A stretch of 32,453 bases of DNA from Bacillota bacterium (GCA_023457255.1 JAEWMB010000005.1:1-32453), one strand, 5' to 3'; positions 1 through 9,141 are shown, numbered from the stretch's first letter. A program made the numbers and translations. The notes: generated by a model from the sequence alone, not told the origin.

Positions 1-64
1 ATATCTTCCCAAGAAGAACCCGTTCCATCTGAAATACAACGTTTTCAGATGGTTTGTTTGCCAT
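1..64 (-). CDS. N-terminus of an unidentified protein, cut by the window edge
   Basis: A minus-strand reading frame opens with ATG at 62-64 and runs off the window after 21 codons, starting MANKPSENVVFQMERVLL. A purine-rich AAAAAAGGG stretch lies just upstream of the ATG. It follows the DUF5711 gene by about 27 bp in the same direction, so the two are probably co-transcribed. Codons overlap an inverted repeat (28-55), which may be chance. Too little is present to name a family. Confidence 0.45.
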   Translation of the reverse strand, partial: MANKPSENVVFQMERVLLGKI

Positions 65-91
65 ACCCTTTTTTATCTATAAAAAAAAAAT

Positions 92-1318
92 CTAAAAACC
101 CCTTGACTCTTTATAGTTTGTCACCTCCGACTTAATTAATTGTATTTTGTCCAGTCCTACATCCGTAACCAAAAGATATTCGTTGCCACCACTCGTTTGA
201 TATAGGCTTGTTACATTCGTATGAAACTGCGAATAAAATTTCATACTACCATCAACATTCATAATATTACATTCGGTACTATTATAAAAAATTATCTGAT
301 TCTCTATTAAGGTAACTTTTTCGAAGTTGAATCTTACTTCCTTTTCTAATATCTTTTTTCCCGAGAGATTATAAAGGATTACTTTTCTTTCCTGTGTATT
401 GTTAGCACCATCCAGAATCACCCCAATATACATATCATTGTAACAAACACTATGTATTTTCTCCGTGTAGGTTTCTCTCATAATTTCACTCGGAACTTCT
501 TTGATGGAATACAATGTAATGCCGGTATCTCGAAATGCAGCAACAGCCTCATTGGTTAAAAACTCAACTTTCGGTATTACCTCTCCATGATAGTCTGAAT
601 AAAATCCTACTAAATTGTCAACTTGATTCTTACCATACTCCCTATAGCTGTAAAATGTAACTTTACTAACTACACCATCATTATCATCGTCCACTGCCAA
701 ATAGGAGGTTACCAGCTTCGTGCCATCTTCTGACAGACTTATATCAATTGGAAACCCATCTGTCGCAACCAACGTTTTTATATCTATAATTGTTGTTCCT
801 CCATTTTCACTATCCATATCGTAAAAATAGATAAAATCCGAGGTACCATTCCCTGTCAGCACTGCTGTCACACCTTGAGAAGCAACTTTAACTTCAGCAA
901 TTGGCTCTGTCATGGTAAGTGTATTCGTTGTTCCGGACCCATTTACTATGTAAAGATCATAACTTCCCATATCAGCAATTACTGCATAGCTTCCTTCTAC
1001 ATCAACTATTGGCTTCTTCATATTATAAGAAACGTTCCATAATACCGTTCCATCTGCTCCTATCGCCTCTGCACCATCTCTATTATACTTTAAAACTCCG
1101 TTCTTATATTTTACAAAGTTACTTTCTTTAGCATTCGTTAGTTCTGTCGACCCTACTACCTTAAACGAGGTATATACCATGGTTTCCCTATGTAAAACTA
1201 TAGCTATCCCAAGAACTATTAAGATTCCTATGACACCAAGGAAAAGGAGCAATTTACGCTTTTTTTTCTTTTTTAGATTCCATTCATCAGCCCTTAGGCT
1301 TCTTTTTAGTCTCGCCAT
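92..1318 (-). CDS. DUF5711 family single-pass membrane protein
   Basis: This 408-residue protein has a very basic N-terminus (a KKKKKRK run near residue 17), one membrane helix at about 23-42, and a long extracytoplasmic part. That part is built of repeated short beta-rich stretches with ADG/VDG-type turns, which suggests a beta-propeller-like fold. The overall form matches DUF5711 proteins common in Lachnospiraceae, whose function is unknown. The family name is from recognition of the layout, not a search. It lies downstream of the LysM gene in the same direction, but a strong terminator at 1426-1470 separates them, so it probably has its own promoter in the 1319-1425 gap. The ribosome site before the ATG (AGAG) is weak. 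Confidence 0.7.
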   Translation of the reverse strand: MARLKRSLRADEWNLKKKKKRKLLLFLGVIGILIVLGIAIVLHRETMVYTSFKVVGSTELTNAKESNFVKYKNGVLKYNRDGAEAIGADGTVLWNVSYNMKKPIVDVEGSYAVIADMGSYDLYIVNGSGTTNTLTMTEPIAEVKVASQGVTAVLTGNGTSDFIYFYDMDSENGGTTIIDIKTLVATDGFPIDISLSEDGTKLVTSYLAVDDDNDGVVSKVTFYSYREYGKNQVDNLVGFYSDYHGEVIPKVEFLTNEAVAAFRDTGITLYSIKEVPSEIMRETYTEKIHSVCYNDMYIGVILDGANNTQERKVILYNLSGKKILEKEVRFNFEKVTLIENQIIFYNSTECNIMNVDGSMKFYSQFHTNVTSLYQTSGGNEYLLVTDVGLDKIQLIKSEVTNYKESRGF

Positions 1319-1425
1319 CTTATTCTCTGCCTATCTTTCTTATGCATTTATCGTCTATAATGCGCTATCGCACAACCATTTTGATTCGATTATACCTTAT
1401 TTTTCTTCTCTTGGCACTATATTTC

Positions 1426-1470
1426 TAAAAAAGCTTGACCTAGAGTGATATGACATACTCTAAGCCAAGC
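1426..1470 (-). terminator. Rho-independent terminator after the LysM gene
   Basis: On the minus strand a 14-bp stem (arms 1457-1470 and 1433-1446, with one mismatch and one G-U type pair) closes a 10-nt loop and is followed by six T residues at 1427-1432. It lies just past the stop codon of the LysM gene and should end that transcript. Confidence 0.85.
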
Positions 1471-1480
1471 CAAAACCTGG

Positions 1481-2788
1481 TTATGGTACTAATAATTCCT
1501 GCCCTTCAAAAATTACATTTTCATCTGCCAGCTGATTCAATTCCTTCACTGTTTTTAGCATATTGTAATCCCCGTAAAGCCTCATACAAATACTTGCTAA
1601 GGTATCCCCGTTCTTTACCCTATATGTTTTTAACTTTGAAATGTCGATATTACTTGTTGGCTGGTCTGCCTCCTTTGTTGGCGCCGGAGTTTGTGTTGGT
1701 ACCTCGGTAACAGTAGGAGTTACAGTAGGACTTGGGGTTGGCTCTAAGGTTGGCGTAATTGTCGGTGTCGGTGTGACTTCATCGGCCCCATCTGTCGGCA
1801 TAGGAGTTGTTTTATTTCCTGATGTCTCAACGGCATCATCATCGCCCTTTGATACATCTACGTTTACTTCATCATCAATATCTTGATCACGAATCGGTGT
1901 TATGGCCGCTACACCCTTGTTAGAGTCTACATTCTTATTGCTGTCCTTATCAAAAATATCCTTAGAGATTGAATTTACTGTTTGTTCAATCTGCCTCATC
2001 CTTTCTGTATTATTCATAACCGTAATACCTACTACCAATGCTACCACCGTCATTAATCCTCCGGCAGCGTATCCCAGACGTAACATAGTACGTTGTTCCT
2101 TCTCTGAATCTACAGGCGGCTTCTTTTCTTTTAAAATTGTTCTTATCTCTTTCATAGCACGATCATTTGCTTCTAATTCTTCATGTTTTATTTTTTTGTG
2201 ATCCACCATATAATTTTGCATTTCTAAGTTTTTCTCATAATAGATATAATATCCCGGCTGCTGCTTTAGCTCATATCCATCATACAAATAGAAGTTATCT
2301 TCTTTTTCTAAAACATCATAAGTAAGCAGAAGCTTATCTCTGCCTGCAAAGTTATCTATGTGAACTTCTCTAAGTAAGATAATCTCATCTGTACCAAAGC
2401 CTGTTCCGCCGTAATACCATCCAACAATTTCGGCCTCAGAAAAATACTGTTTTATTTTCTCATAAATCGCTGCCCAAGAATCTTCTTTTAAAACGATTCT
2501 TCCATCTTCAAAACAGTTCTCTATTAGGATAGCACCATAGATAAATACATTCCGGTCTCCTTCTTCATGACGATATTCACCCACTAAGACCGCCATACAG
2601 CGATTTGCGTAATCACTCTCTGCAAGCTGCCTTGTATATGTCTTTACATAATCCTCCATATAGATTTTTAACTGCTCTCCAATTTTCCCAATCTGTCTTA
2701 CATTTTTCGGTATCTTAATTTTTGAAGTTGTCTTCTCCACCGTAGCTGCTGTCTGATTGCTTTTATAACCAAGCTTCGTATCATTCAT
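1481..2788 (-). CDS. LysM membrane protein with a degenerate MPN/JAB-like N-terminal domain
   Basis: Counted from the ATG at 2788, the first 200 or so residues resemble an MPN (JAB) domain: an EDYVKTY helix, a strand around RCMAVLVGEYRHE, and a VGWYYGGTGFGTDE segment. In active JAMM enzymes the matching place reads GWYHSHPGFG, so both metal-binding histidines are absent here. A membrane helix follows (about GGLMTVVALVVGITV), then a Pro/Thr-rich spacer (about PTPTITPTLEPTPSPTVTP) and a C-terminal LysM of about 45 residues (YRVKNGDTLASICMRLYGD). The LysM should bind peptidoglycan outside the membrane, with the MPN-like part inside. Start choice: GAAGGGCGG precedes the ATG at 2788; longer starts at 2809 (ATG) and 2836 (TTG) have poorer spacing. 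LysM is certain; the MPN relationship is inference. Confidence 0.8.
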   Translation of the reverse strand: MNDTKLGYKSNQTAATVEKTTSKIKIPKNVRQIGKIGEQLKIYMEDYVKTYTRQLAESDYANRCMAVLVGEYRHEEGDRNVFIYGAILIENCFEDGRIVLKEDSWAAIYEKIKQYFSEAEIVGWYYGGTGFGTDEIILLREVHIDNFAGRDKLLLTYDVLEKEDNFYLYDGYELKQQPGYYIYYEKNLEMQNYMVDHKKIKHEELEANDRAMKEIRTILKEKKPPVDSEKEQRTMLRLGYAAGGLMTVVALVVGITVMNNTERMRQIEQTVNSISKDIFDKDSNKNVDSNKGVAAITPIRDQDIDDEVNVDVSKGDDDAVETSGNKTTPMPTDGADEVTPTPTITPTLEPTPSPTVTPTVTEVPTQTPAPTKEADQPTSNIDISKLKTYRVKNGDTLASICMRLYGDYNMLKTVKELNQLADENVIFEGQELLVP

Positions 2789-2836
2789 ACCAATCCGCCC
2801 TTCCACCATAAATCTATCTTCGTTCTTCCTTATCAA

Positions 2837-3119
2837 ATAAGGTATGCGATTGCTAATATTAGAATCGTACCACAGTGGACTTGCTGTTTTTGTCGGTTTA
2901 CATAATCTTATTTTGGATTTTTATCTATTTTTTTCCATCTCTTTTTGCAGTGTTATTATTATTTTTTTACGATTCTTCTTTTTTTGAATATTTTTTTCTT
3001 TTATTTGTCATAAAACCAAGTTTTTAGTATTACGATTCTATGTCTATGAATCTACCTTACGGAAATACTCTGTAAAGAGACAAGCAACAAATGTTGCTCT
3101 TCATTGATTTTTATCAGCT
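2837..3119. other. AT-rich divergent intergenic region
   Basis: About 280-330 bp separate the LysM gene (minus) from yyaC (plus). It contains T-rich runs (2930-3005) and must hold promoters for both directions. I could not find a convincing sigma-A pair or a clear sporulation-sigma pair, and no small gene is evident. Confidence 0.4.
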
Positions 3120-3752
3120 ATGAAGAAAAAATACCCTAGTGAAAGGTGGATTTCCTATTTGAAGCAATTTGTAGAGAAAAACAAGAAAATTTTTTATTTT
3201 GACTCTAAAGAACGTTATTCTCCTTATGACTTTGGAAATACTCTGTTGAATCTTTTGGAAATAAACAGTTATAAGAATAAAACTATTGTATTTCTATGCA
3301 TCGGATCAGACCGTGCAACCGGAGATTGTCTTGGACCATTACTTGGTTATAAGCTATCTCACCTTTCTTCCAAAAACTATGTAGTTTATGGGACTTTAGA
3401 AGAACCGGTCCATGCTAAAAACTTAAAGGAAACGGTTTCTCGTATTTATGTTGAGAATAACAACCCATTTATCATTGCGATTGATGCCTCTTTAGGGAAA
3501 GCCTCACATGTAGGATATTATACTTTAGGCGAAGGACCTTTAAAGCCTGGCGCCGGAGTAGATAAAGACTTGCCTTATGTTGGTGATTTATTTGTTACCG
3601 GAATTGTTAATCTTTCTGGCCTCTTTGACCAAATGCTTTTACAAACTACCCGCCTTGGTACGGTTATGACTTTGGTTGATTATATCTGCCAGGGAATTAC
3701 TCATTGCATGCATCTGATGAGAGGACGTATTATGGAAAAATCCAATCCATAA
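3120..3752 (+). CDS. yyaC: YyaC-type spore protein (DUF1256, GPR-like protease fold)
   Basis: This 210-residue protein matches the length and motifs of the YyaC family, the forespore-expressed relatives of the germination protease GPR. Visible markers are CIGSDRATGDCLGPLLGYKL (about 60-79), VYGTLEEPVHAKNL (about 90-103), AIDASLGKASHVGYY (about 122-136) and KPGAGVDKDLPYVGD. In the family the aspartate-containing SDRATGD and AIDAS segments line the putative active site. It is the only plus-strand gene in the core part of the window. The ATG at 3120 has no obvious Shine-Dalgarno, but an in-frame TGA nine bases upstream excludes a longer form. It supports a spore-forming host. Forespore (sigma F/G) expression is expected from the family, not shown here. 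Confidence 0.88.
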   Translation: MKKKYPSERWISYLKQFVEKNKKIFYFDSKERYSPYDFGNTLLNLLEINSYKNKTIVFLCIGSDRATGDCLGPLLGYKLSHLSSKNYVVYGTLEEPVHAKNLKETVSRIYVENNNPFIIAIDASLGKASHVGYYTLGEGPLKPGAGVDKDLPYVGDLFVTGIVNLSGLFDQMLLQTTRLGTVMTLVDYICQGITHCMHLMRGRIMEKSNP

Positions 3753-3813
3753 AAAAAAACTCCCTTCTTGGTGGTCGATTATATCATCGATTCACTAAAA
3801 GGGAGTCCTTTTT
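3751..3813. terminator. Bidirectional terminator between converging genes
   Basis: A long hairpin has outer arms ACTCCCTT (3759-3766) and AAGGGAGT (3799-3806) and an inner TCGAT/ATCGA stem. It is flanked by an A-run at 3751-3759 and a T-run at 3809-3813. It can therefore end transcripts of yyaC on the plus strand and of the facing coiled-coil gene on the minus strand. Confidence 0.85.
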
Positions 3814-3815
3814 AA

Positions 3816-4925
3816 TTATTCCATTGGCTTATTTAATTCAGCACGGTAGACACTAAGTGCTTCTGATATATTTGTAACATTTGGTTCTTTCATTATCTCA
3901 ATAAGGCGGTCAATAGCTGCTTTGGTAAGCATGTCCTTCCCAAGATATGTTTCATAACGATTTGTGATTTCCAGAGAAAACTCTTTTACTTTTTCCGCAG
4001 CTTTTCTTTGTTCTTCATGTGCTTCTTTTACCTTACTTTGAAGACCTTTCATCTCATCTTCATAACGGGACTTGACTTCCTCTGAAACTGCTGCTTTGGT
4101 AGTTGCCTCAAATTCTACCAAAGCATTCTTTTTCTCTTCCATTAAGTGATTTAATTCATCTTCCAAAGCCAGAATCTCTTCTTTTATCTCGTCCAAACCG
4201 TAGATACTATCATCTTTATCTTTTCTGATATCCCTTGCCATAACGCGAATCTTCTTATTATTCTTAGCCATCTTTTGGCGAATCGCCTTCATATCAATAA
4301 TTGCCTCTGTATGATTCTCTTTAATTTTTTTATTGATAATAATAGAAAGACCTCCAAAGACAAGAATTGTGACAAAATAATCAAGAATCAAATATAGCGC
4401 ATTTTCCGGTAAAAAGAATTTATATATGCCTACCGGAAGTACTAAGAATAATATAAGTACAGTAATTAAGAGAATGCCAAAATCTCTTAAGGAACAAGGC
4501 ATAAACACCGCATGAAACCACTTATGATTAAATACTCTGGAAATATGATTTTTTTGAAATACTGCCTTTAGTTCCTGTTCTAGCCGAATACCCTCCTTCG
4601 TTAAGTCCGCAGTCTCCTCTTCTATTCTTTGTGATACTTTTTTACCAAGCTGCTTTTCTTTTTTTGCTTTGACCTTTTTAAGCCGAGTCTTGGTCTCATT
4701 CATTTGTTCTTCAAAAGAGGCCTCTACTTCCTGCCGTCTTTTTTTTAATACAGTGCTTACTTCTTCTGTAACTGCTTTCTGACGCTCCTCAAACTGATCT
4801 TCCGCCTGTTCTTCCTGAAACGCCCATTCTTTACTGCTTTCTTTATACCCCTCTAATTCCAGTAAGTTTTCTTTCATCGTATAAAGAGCATCAATACTAC
4901 CCGATAAGATGTTTTCACGTTCCAT
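3816..4925 (-). CDS. Coiled-coil protein with two membrane helices, function unknown
   Basis: The start is set at the ATG at 4925 because AGGAGG lies 6 bases upstream; a longer frame runs to 5033 but overlaps recR. The 369-residue product has charged Glu/Lys-rich coiled coil at about 25-130 (runs such as KKRRQEVEASFEEQMNETK) and two membrane helices (about 150-172, FGILLITVLILFLVLPVG, and about 183-203, LDYFVTILVFGGLSIII). A second long coiled coil follows (about 210-330). The shape suggests a membrane-anchored scaffold or tether, but I recognise no named family. It follows recR closely in the same direction and is probably in its transcription unit. Confidence 0.7.
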   Translation of the reverse strand: MERENILSGSIDALYTMKENLLELEGYKESSKEWAFQEEQAEDQFEERQKAVTEEVSTVLKKRRQEVEASFEEQMNETKTRLKKVKAKKEKQLGKKVSQRIEEETADLTKEGIRLEQELKAVFQKNHISRVFNHKWFHAVFMPCSLRDFGILLITVLILFLVLPVGIYKFFLPENALYLILDYFVTILVFGGLSIIINKKIKENHTEAIIDMKAIRQKMAKNNKKIRVMARDIRKDKDDSIYGLDEIKEEILALEDELNHLMEEKKNALVEFEATTKAAVSEEVKSRYEDEMKGLQSKVKEAHEEQRKAAEKVKEFSLEITNRYETYLGKDMLTKAAIDRLIEIMKEPNVTNISEALSVYRAELNKPME

Positions 4926-5004
4926 AGGAAACCTCCTACTGTTTATTCTTTTTGTATCAAGGGACACGCCCCTGAATCCTTTTACTATGACACAAGACTT
5001 CTGT

Positions 5005-5601
5005 CTATAACTGAATTCTTCCGTCAAGCGCACGAAGTAATGTCACTTCATCAATGTATTCGAGGTCACCGCCTACTGGTACACCGCTTGCGATACGGCT
5101 CACTCTAATACCTGCAGGTTTAATTAATTTACTGATGTACATCGCTGTAGCTTCTCCCTCAAGACTCGAGTTCGTTGCTATTATCACTTCATCTACATCT
5201 CCTTGAAGACGTAACATTAATTCCTTGAGCCTAATATCCTGCGGCCCGATTCCCAGCATAGGAGAGATAGCTCCATGCAATACATGATAAACACCATCAA
5301 ATCTACCGGTTTTTTCATACGCAGCTAAGTCTCTTGTATTTTCCACCACCATGATAAGCTTTTGATTTCTCTTATCACTAGAACATATCGGACAAACTTC
5401 CTTATCTGTTAAGGTCTGGCATATCTTACAATACTTCACATTGCTTCTTGCATCAAGCATTGTACTTGCAAGATGTTCCACCTGGTCTTTTGGCATATTA
5501 ATAATATGAAATGCAAGTCTTTGTGCGGATTTTGCACCAATACCAGGCAGCCTGCCAAGCTCTTCAATCAACTTGCTAATCTGTGTACTATAATAATTCA
5601 C
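5005..5601 (-). CDS. recR: Recombination mediator RecR
   Basis: RecR works with RecF/RecO to load RecA onto gapped DNA. The 198-residue length is typical. Landmarks in order are the N-terminal helix-hairpin-helix (LGRLPGIGAKSAQRLAFHI, about 16-34), a four-cysteine zinc site (C58, C61, C70, C73 in CKICQTLTDKEVCPIC), a Toprim domain beginning LIMVVENTRDLAAYE (about 81-95), and the C-terminal SRIASGVPVGGDLEYID signature. The start is GTG at 5599-5601 with GGTGG a few bases upstream. The dnaX, ybaB, recR order is the classic Firmicutes cluster, though here recR is separated from ybaB by about 345 bp. Confidence 0.97.
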   Translation of the reverse strand: MNYYSTQISKLIEELGRLPGIGAKSAQRLAFHIINMPKDQVEHLASTMLDARSNVKYCKICQTLTDKEVCPICSSDKRNQKLIMVVENTRDLAAYEKTGRFDGVYHVLHGAISPMLGIGPQDIRLKELMLRLQGDVDEVIIATNSSLEGEATAMYISKLIKPAGIRVSRIASGVPVGGDLEYIDEVTLLRALDGRIQL

Positions 5602-5945
5602 GGTTCCACCTATCTTCTAAAACATATTTTGTAATTTAAGTTCAGACTGCGTTTAGCCTTCTGGTTTCTCACGAACTTTTTTAATCCCTCTTCTTTGTTG
5701 TATGAATAATAAGATTAGAAGTAAGAGTTCTTTTACCAAAATCTATCTAAAGAACTTTGACTTACCGGTAAATTCTTGTTCCTTCTTTTATTCTTTATTA
5801 ACCTTATCATACCATTACTTCCATTCCTACTACAAGTACTAAAACAAAAAGATATCTTTCAACAGTATTCACAATCATAAAAAACTCATACTGATAAAAG
5901 ATATCTTTTTGTCTTATAATAAAGTAACGAATTTACTTTTACTGA
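5602..5945 (-). other. Gap between recR and ybaB
   Basis: The gap holds the ybaB-side terminator-like hairpin at 5845-5911 and, in the minus direction below it, a possible recR promoter (TTGTAG, 18 bp, TATGAT near 5785-5815, weak -35). A second inverted repeat (AGTTCTTT/AAAGAACT near 5730-5760) is also present. No coding region is evident. Confidence 0.45.
5845..5911 (-). terminator. Long hairpin after ybaB, probable terminator
   Basis: A perfect 15-bp inverted repeat (arms 5845-5859 and 5897-5911, CAAAAAGATATCTTT) with an inner CAGTAT/ATACTG pairing folds into a long stem just downstream of ybaB. On the minus strand its final arm supplies TTTTTG followed by TTTT, so it may end the dnaX-ybaB transcript. 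Confidence 0.6.
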
Positions 5946-6308
5946 CTAGAACAAGCCGCCTAAGCCACCAAAGTTTCCTAGGCCTCCTGCAATCGAGTTC
6001 ATAGCAGTTGCAGATTCCTCTTCCATCTTACGAAGAGCCTCATTTGTCGCTGCAACAATTAAATCCTCTAACATCTCGATGTCATCCGGATCAACTACTT
6101 CCTTGGATAATTTAACGGATAAGACTTCTTTCTTACCAGAAACAGTTACGGTTACAGCACCGCCACCCGCAGTAGCCTCCCACTGTTTTTCTTCCATCTC
6201 TTTTGTCTTCTCTTCCATCTGCTTTTGCATTCTCTGTGCCTGCTTCATCAGATTATTCATGTTACCAGGCATATTACCACCACCTGGAAATCCACCACGC
6301 TTTGCCAT
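5946..6308 (-). CDS. YbaB/EbfC family nucleoid-associated protein
   Basis: This small dimeric DNA-binding protein usually lies between dnaX and recR. From the ATG at 6308 (GGAG 8 bases upstream; longer starts at 6314 and 6326 are possible) it is 120 residues. A Gly/Met/Asn-rich N-terminus precedes the core: the helix NLMKQAQRMQKQMEEK, the strand pair GGGAVTVTVSGKKEVLSVKL, the family-typical DPDDIEMLEDLIVAATNEA, and a glycine-rich tail (GGLGNFGGLGGLF). It lies 27 bp downstream of dnaX in the same direction, so the two are very likely co-transcribed. Confidence 0.93.
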   Translation of the reverse strand: MAKRGGFPGGGNMPGNMNNLMKQAQRMQKQMEEKTKEMEEKQWEATAGGGAVTVTVSGKKEVLSVKLSKEVVDPDDIEMLEDLIVAATNEALRKMEEESATAMNSIAGGLGNFGGLGGLF

Positions 6309-6334
6309 ATTCATTTCTCCTTCCAATTTTTCGG

Positions 6335-7903
6335 TTAATCGACATATTCAACCGGAACCCTTTTCATTATTTTCGTTAAATCAGGATAAGCCTCCAAGGC
6401 TTCTCCATCCTTTATCACCTTAGTTTGAACTAAGACTTCCTTTCCAATGGTATCTGTGATTGCTGTTTTTATTTCTGTAAGATGGGATTCTTGATTAATT
6501 ACACCCTCATCTACTTCCTTCTCAAATACCAGGATTAACGTATTTCCTTCTCCAGGTACAACACGTGCACTAATCAGTACTGTTCGTACCAATGGAGGCA
6601 AGCTTCTAAGAATTGAATTCCAATTCCGTGCAACTTTCTGTAAATCAGAGTTCACAGCTTTTGGTAACTCAATCGATACCTCCTCTTTTTTAACCGTTTC
6701 CGGTAAAGATGTCATACCTCCTGCTTCCTCCTTAGAGGTTACAATAATACCTTGCTCGAAACGGTTCTCCAATACCTGTATTCGCTGGATTAAAGAGTCA
6801 TAATCGGTTTCCATTGCCGGTTTACATAACTTAACTAGTGCAACTTCAATCATTACCCTCTTTTGTGTTGTAACTTTCACTTGATTCGATAGCTCTGAAA
6901 AAATACGAATAAAACGTATGATAAGCTCCGTATCACAACTTTGTGCTTCCTGTTTTAATAACTGCAATTGGTCACTTGACATCTCAAGAATTTCTTCCAT
7001 ATCTTCTGAAGTCTTTGCCAAAAGTAAATTTCTTAAATACCAGGTAAAGTCTATCGTAAATTGTGTAAGCTCTCTCCCTTGAACAATCAATTCTTCTAAT
7101 ATCGCTACACAATCTATTACACTTCCTTTTCGAATGAAACGTAAAAGCCTTGCAAAAACCTCAATATCTACGGTTCCCAATGCATCTAATACATTATCAT
7201 AAGTTAAAGTCTGACCAAGGTAAAAGGCAATGCATTGATCTAAGAGGCTAAGTGCATCTCGCAACGAGCCATCAGCTGCTCTTGCAATATATTTTAAAGC
7301 CTTCTCTTCTGCTTCAATACCTTCTTTATCGGTAAGCTCCCTTAATCGTTTTACTATTTCATCTAAGGTAATTCTTCGAAAGTCATAGCGTTGACATCGT
7401 GATAATATGGTAATCGGTATCTTGTGTACCTCCGTAGTTGCCAGTATAAATATTACATAGGATGGCGGTTCTTCTAATGTTTTCAGCAGTGCATTAAATG
7501 CTCCCGCTGAAAGCATATGAACCTCATCTATGATATATACCTTGTAATTTCCTTCCGTTGGAGAATACTTTACTTCCTCCACAATCTCCCTGATATTATC
7601 TACTCCATTATTAGATGCAGCATCAATTTCAATTACATTCATCGAGCTTTGTGATTGTATCGCTTTGCACATTGCACATTCATTGCATGGATTGCCCTCT
7701 GCCGGATGCTCACAGTTCACTGTTTTCGCCAATATTTTCGCTACCGTCGTCTTGCCGGTACCACGGGTGCCGCAAAACAGATATGCATGCCCGATACGCC
7801 TCGCTTTGATTTGATTTTTCATTGTTGTAACAATATGATCCTGCCCTTTTACATCCTCAAATGTATCCGGCCGGAATTTTCTATATAATGCCATGTATGA
7901 CAT
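6335..7903 (-). CDS. dnaX: DNA polymerase III gamma/tau subunit (clamp loader)
   Basis: This is the ATPase of the replicative clamp loader. In the 522-residue product the Walker A is GTRGTGKTT (45-53), the zinc site uses C64, C73, C76 and C79, the Walker B is IIDEVHML (124-131), and the sensor region TTEVHKIPITILSRCQRYD follows. The AAA+ and collar domains fill about 1-365. The tau-specific tail is short, as usual in Firmicutes; I did not see a convincing slippery frameshift site for gamma. It is the first gene of the dnaX-ybaB unit. The ATG at 7903 has a GGAAGGA site with long spacing, and the ATG three codons in is an alternative. Confidence 0.97.
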   Translation of the reverse strand: MSYMALYRKFRPDTFEDVKGQDHIVTTMKNQIKARRIGHAYLFCGTRGTGKTTVAKILAKTVNCEHPAEGNPCNECAMCKAIQSQSSMNVIEIDAASNNGVDNIREIVEEVKYSPTEGNYKVYIIDEVHMLSAGAFNALLKTLEEPPSYVIFILATTEVHKIPITILSRCQRYDFRRITLDEIVKRLRELTDKEGIEAEEKALKYIARAADGSLRDALSLLDQCIAFYLGQTLTYDNVLDALGTVDIEVFARLLRFIRKGSVIDCVAILEELIVQGRELTQFTIDFTWYLRNLLLAKTSEDMEEILEMSSDQLQLLKQEAQSCDTELIIRFIRIFSELSNQVKVTTQKRVMIEVALVKLCKPAMETDYDSLIQRIQVLENRFEQGIIVTSKEEAGGMTSLPETVKKEEVSIELPKAVNSDLQKVARNWNSILRSLPPLVRTVLISARVVPGEGNTLILVFEKEVDEGVINQESHLTEIKTAITDTIGKEVLVQTKVIKDGEALEAYPDLTKIMKRVPVEYVD

Positions 7904-8013
7904 AGCGACACCATGTCCTTCCTATCACTCTGTTATCCGCACCTTACATTGCTTAAATACCGTATCATTACTTACGTAATACCCATTTAACATAAGCAAA
8001 AGTCTTAACAATG

Positions 8014-8988
8014 CTATTGAAATACCTTCTGAAAATGCTGATAATCCTTCGAGGACTGCCAATCGCCGCCCCAAGTAAACCCTCTCTTTGCAAATGCTTT
8101 CTGACAAACATCATCTTTCCTAATATAATGCTCATTCTCTAATGTCCTATCCGCATACTCAGCCCCATTCTCAGGAACGATTACGGTTTCCCCCTTAATC
8201 GTTCGCACATAAGGATTGTATTTCGGATTGATGTCAATTGCTAGTCCATAGGCATGCTTTGATAGATTCGTTGTACCTTCTACCATACGATAATTAAAAC
8301 TAGAAGTATTATTTGCAGCCATACTCTTATTGTCATCAGCATCAAACTCATCAATTAACACCATTTGCTCAATTGGGTATCTTGCATCAAATAATTCTTT
8401 GAATATTTGTATAATATCTTCTTCGATTAACTTATTTACAACTAATTCTCCAATGTGTATTTCACCATCAAAACCAAAATGCAATACTCTCACATAGCTT
8501 AAGGTGTCTATCGAAATCGTGCATCCTTCACTAAAGGACTTATTCTCCATACGCTCAAACAATGCCGGACTGATGTCCTCAGCATGGAAACATTCTGCTA
8601 ATGTAGCAGCATTTGCTGTGTATACCTTAACGGTTGATTTAGCAGGCATACTATTAATTGCCTTCACGGTATCCATATCGACTACCTCACTGCTTTCCGG
8701 TTTTAATACACTTCCTAAGTCATCCAACGAGCTTTCAAATAACTCAATATCCATTCCTGAACCATTTAAAGCATTATAAGAAACTTTTGCTTCCACATTC
8801 GTGATTTGGTCGCTCGTTTGATAATTTACTTTTTCCTCTGTCTTTTCAGACGTAAGAACCTCTTTTACTACATAGTTCGATTTTACTTCTACTTTCGTAC
8901 CATCCTGCGTCTCATTACATGCAGTCAAAGAAAGTATCATGGTCCCCACAACGAACATCTTAAAAGGCTTTTGACAAATTTTACTCAT
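8014..8988 (-). CDS. Lipoprotein with M15-family (VanY-like) D,D-carboxypeptidase domain
   Basis: The N-terminus is a lipoprotein signal (basic start, hydrophobic core, LSLTAC lipobox with C24), so the protein should be anchored outside the membrane. A Glu/Ser/Thr-rich stretch follows. The C-terminal 120 or so residues carry the M15 zinc peptidase signature: SKHAYGLAIDINP (zinc His and Asp) and the final DYQHFQ (second zinc His), with WGGDW before it. This fits trimming of D-Ala or other peptide ends in peptidoglycan. AAAGGAAA lies upstream of the ATG. It is upstream of dnaX in the same direction with a 110-bp gap. The exact substrate is unknown. Confidence 0.85.
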   Translation of the reverse strand: MSKICQKPFKMFVVGTMILSLTACNETQDGTKVEVKSNYVVKEVLTSEKTEEKVNYQTSDQITNVEAKVSYNALNGSGMDIELFESSLDDLGSVLKPESSEVVDMDTVKAINSMPAKSTVKVYTANAATLAECFHAEDISPALFERMENKSFSEGCTISIDTLSYVRVLHFGFDGEIHIGELVVNKLIEEDIIQIFKELFDARYPIEQMVLIDEFDADDNKSMAANNTSSFNYRMVEGTTNLSKHAYGLAIDINPKYNPYVRTIKGETVIVPENGAEYADRTLENEHYIRKDDVCQKAFAKRGFTWGGDWQSSKDYQHFQKVFQ

Positions 8989-9141
8989 CTACATTTCCTT
9001 TCCCATATATTACATTGTTACCCTAAAATACTTCTCCCTTGTCTGTCTTGCTTAAGAACACTCCCCGCAAAGTATCTTAATGCAATTTGTTTCACAATTT
9101 TAGGTGAAGAAGGTCACTTTTAACACCTGTTTCCTATTAAA

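Noticed and set aside
28..55. Perfect 10-bp inverted repeat as a terminator of the DUF5711 gene
   Set aside because: It lies inside the first codons of the next apparent gene and has no T-run after it; the T-rich stretch lies before it.
1641..1886. Valine/glycine-rich plus-strand ORF
   Set aside because: It is the antisense of the Pro/Thr-rich linker of the LysM protein; the regular composition comes from the PT repeats.
6335..7903. Programmed frameshift in dnaX producing gamma
   Set aside because: I found no convincing A-run slippery site with a following hairpin in the expected region.
7925..8107. 60-codon minus-strand ORF overlapping the end of the M15 lipoprotein
   Set aside because: Out of frame with a well-supported gene, no family-like sequence and no convincing ribosome site.
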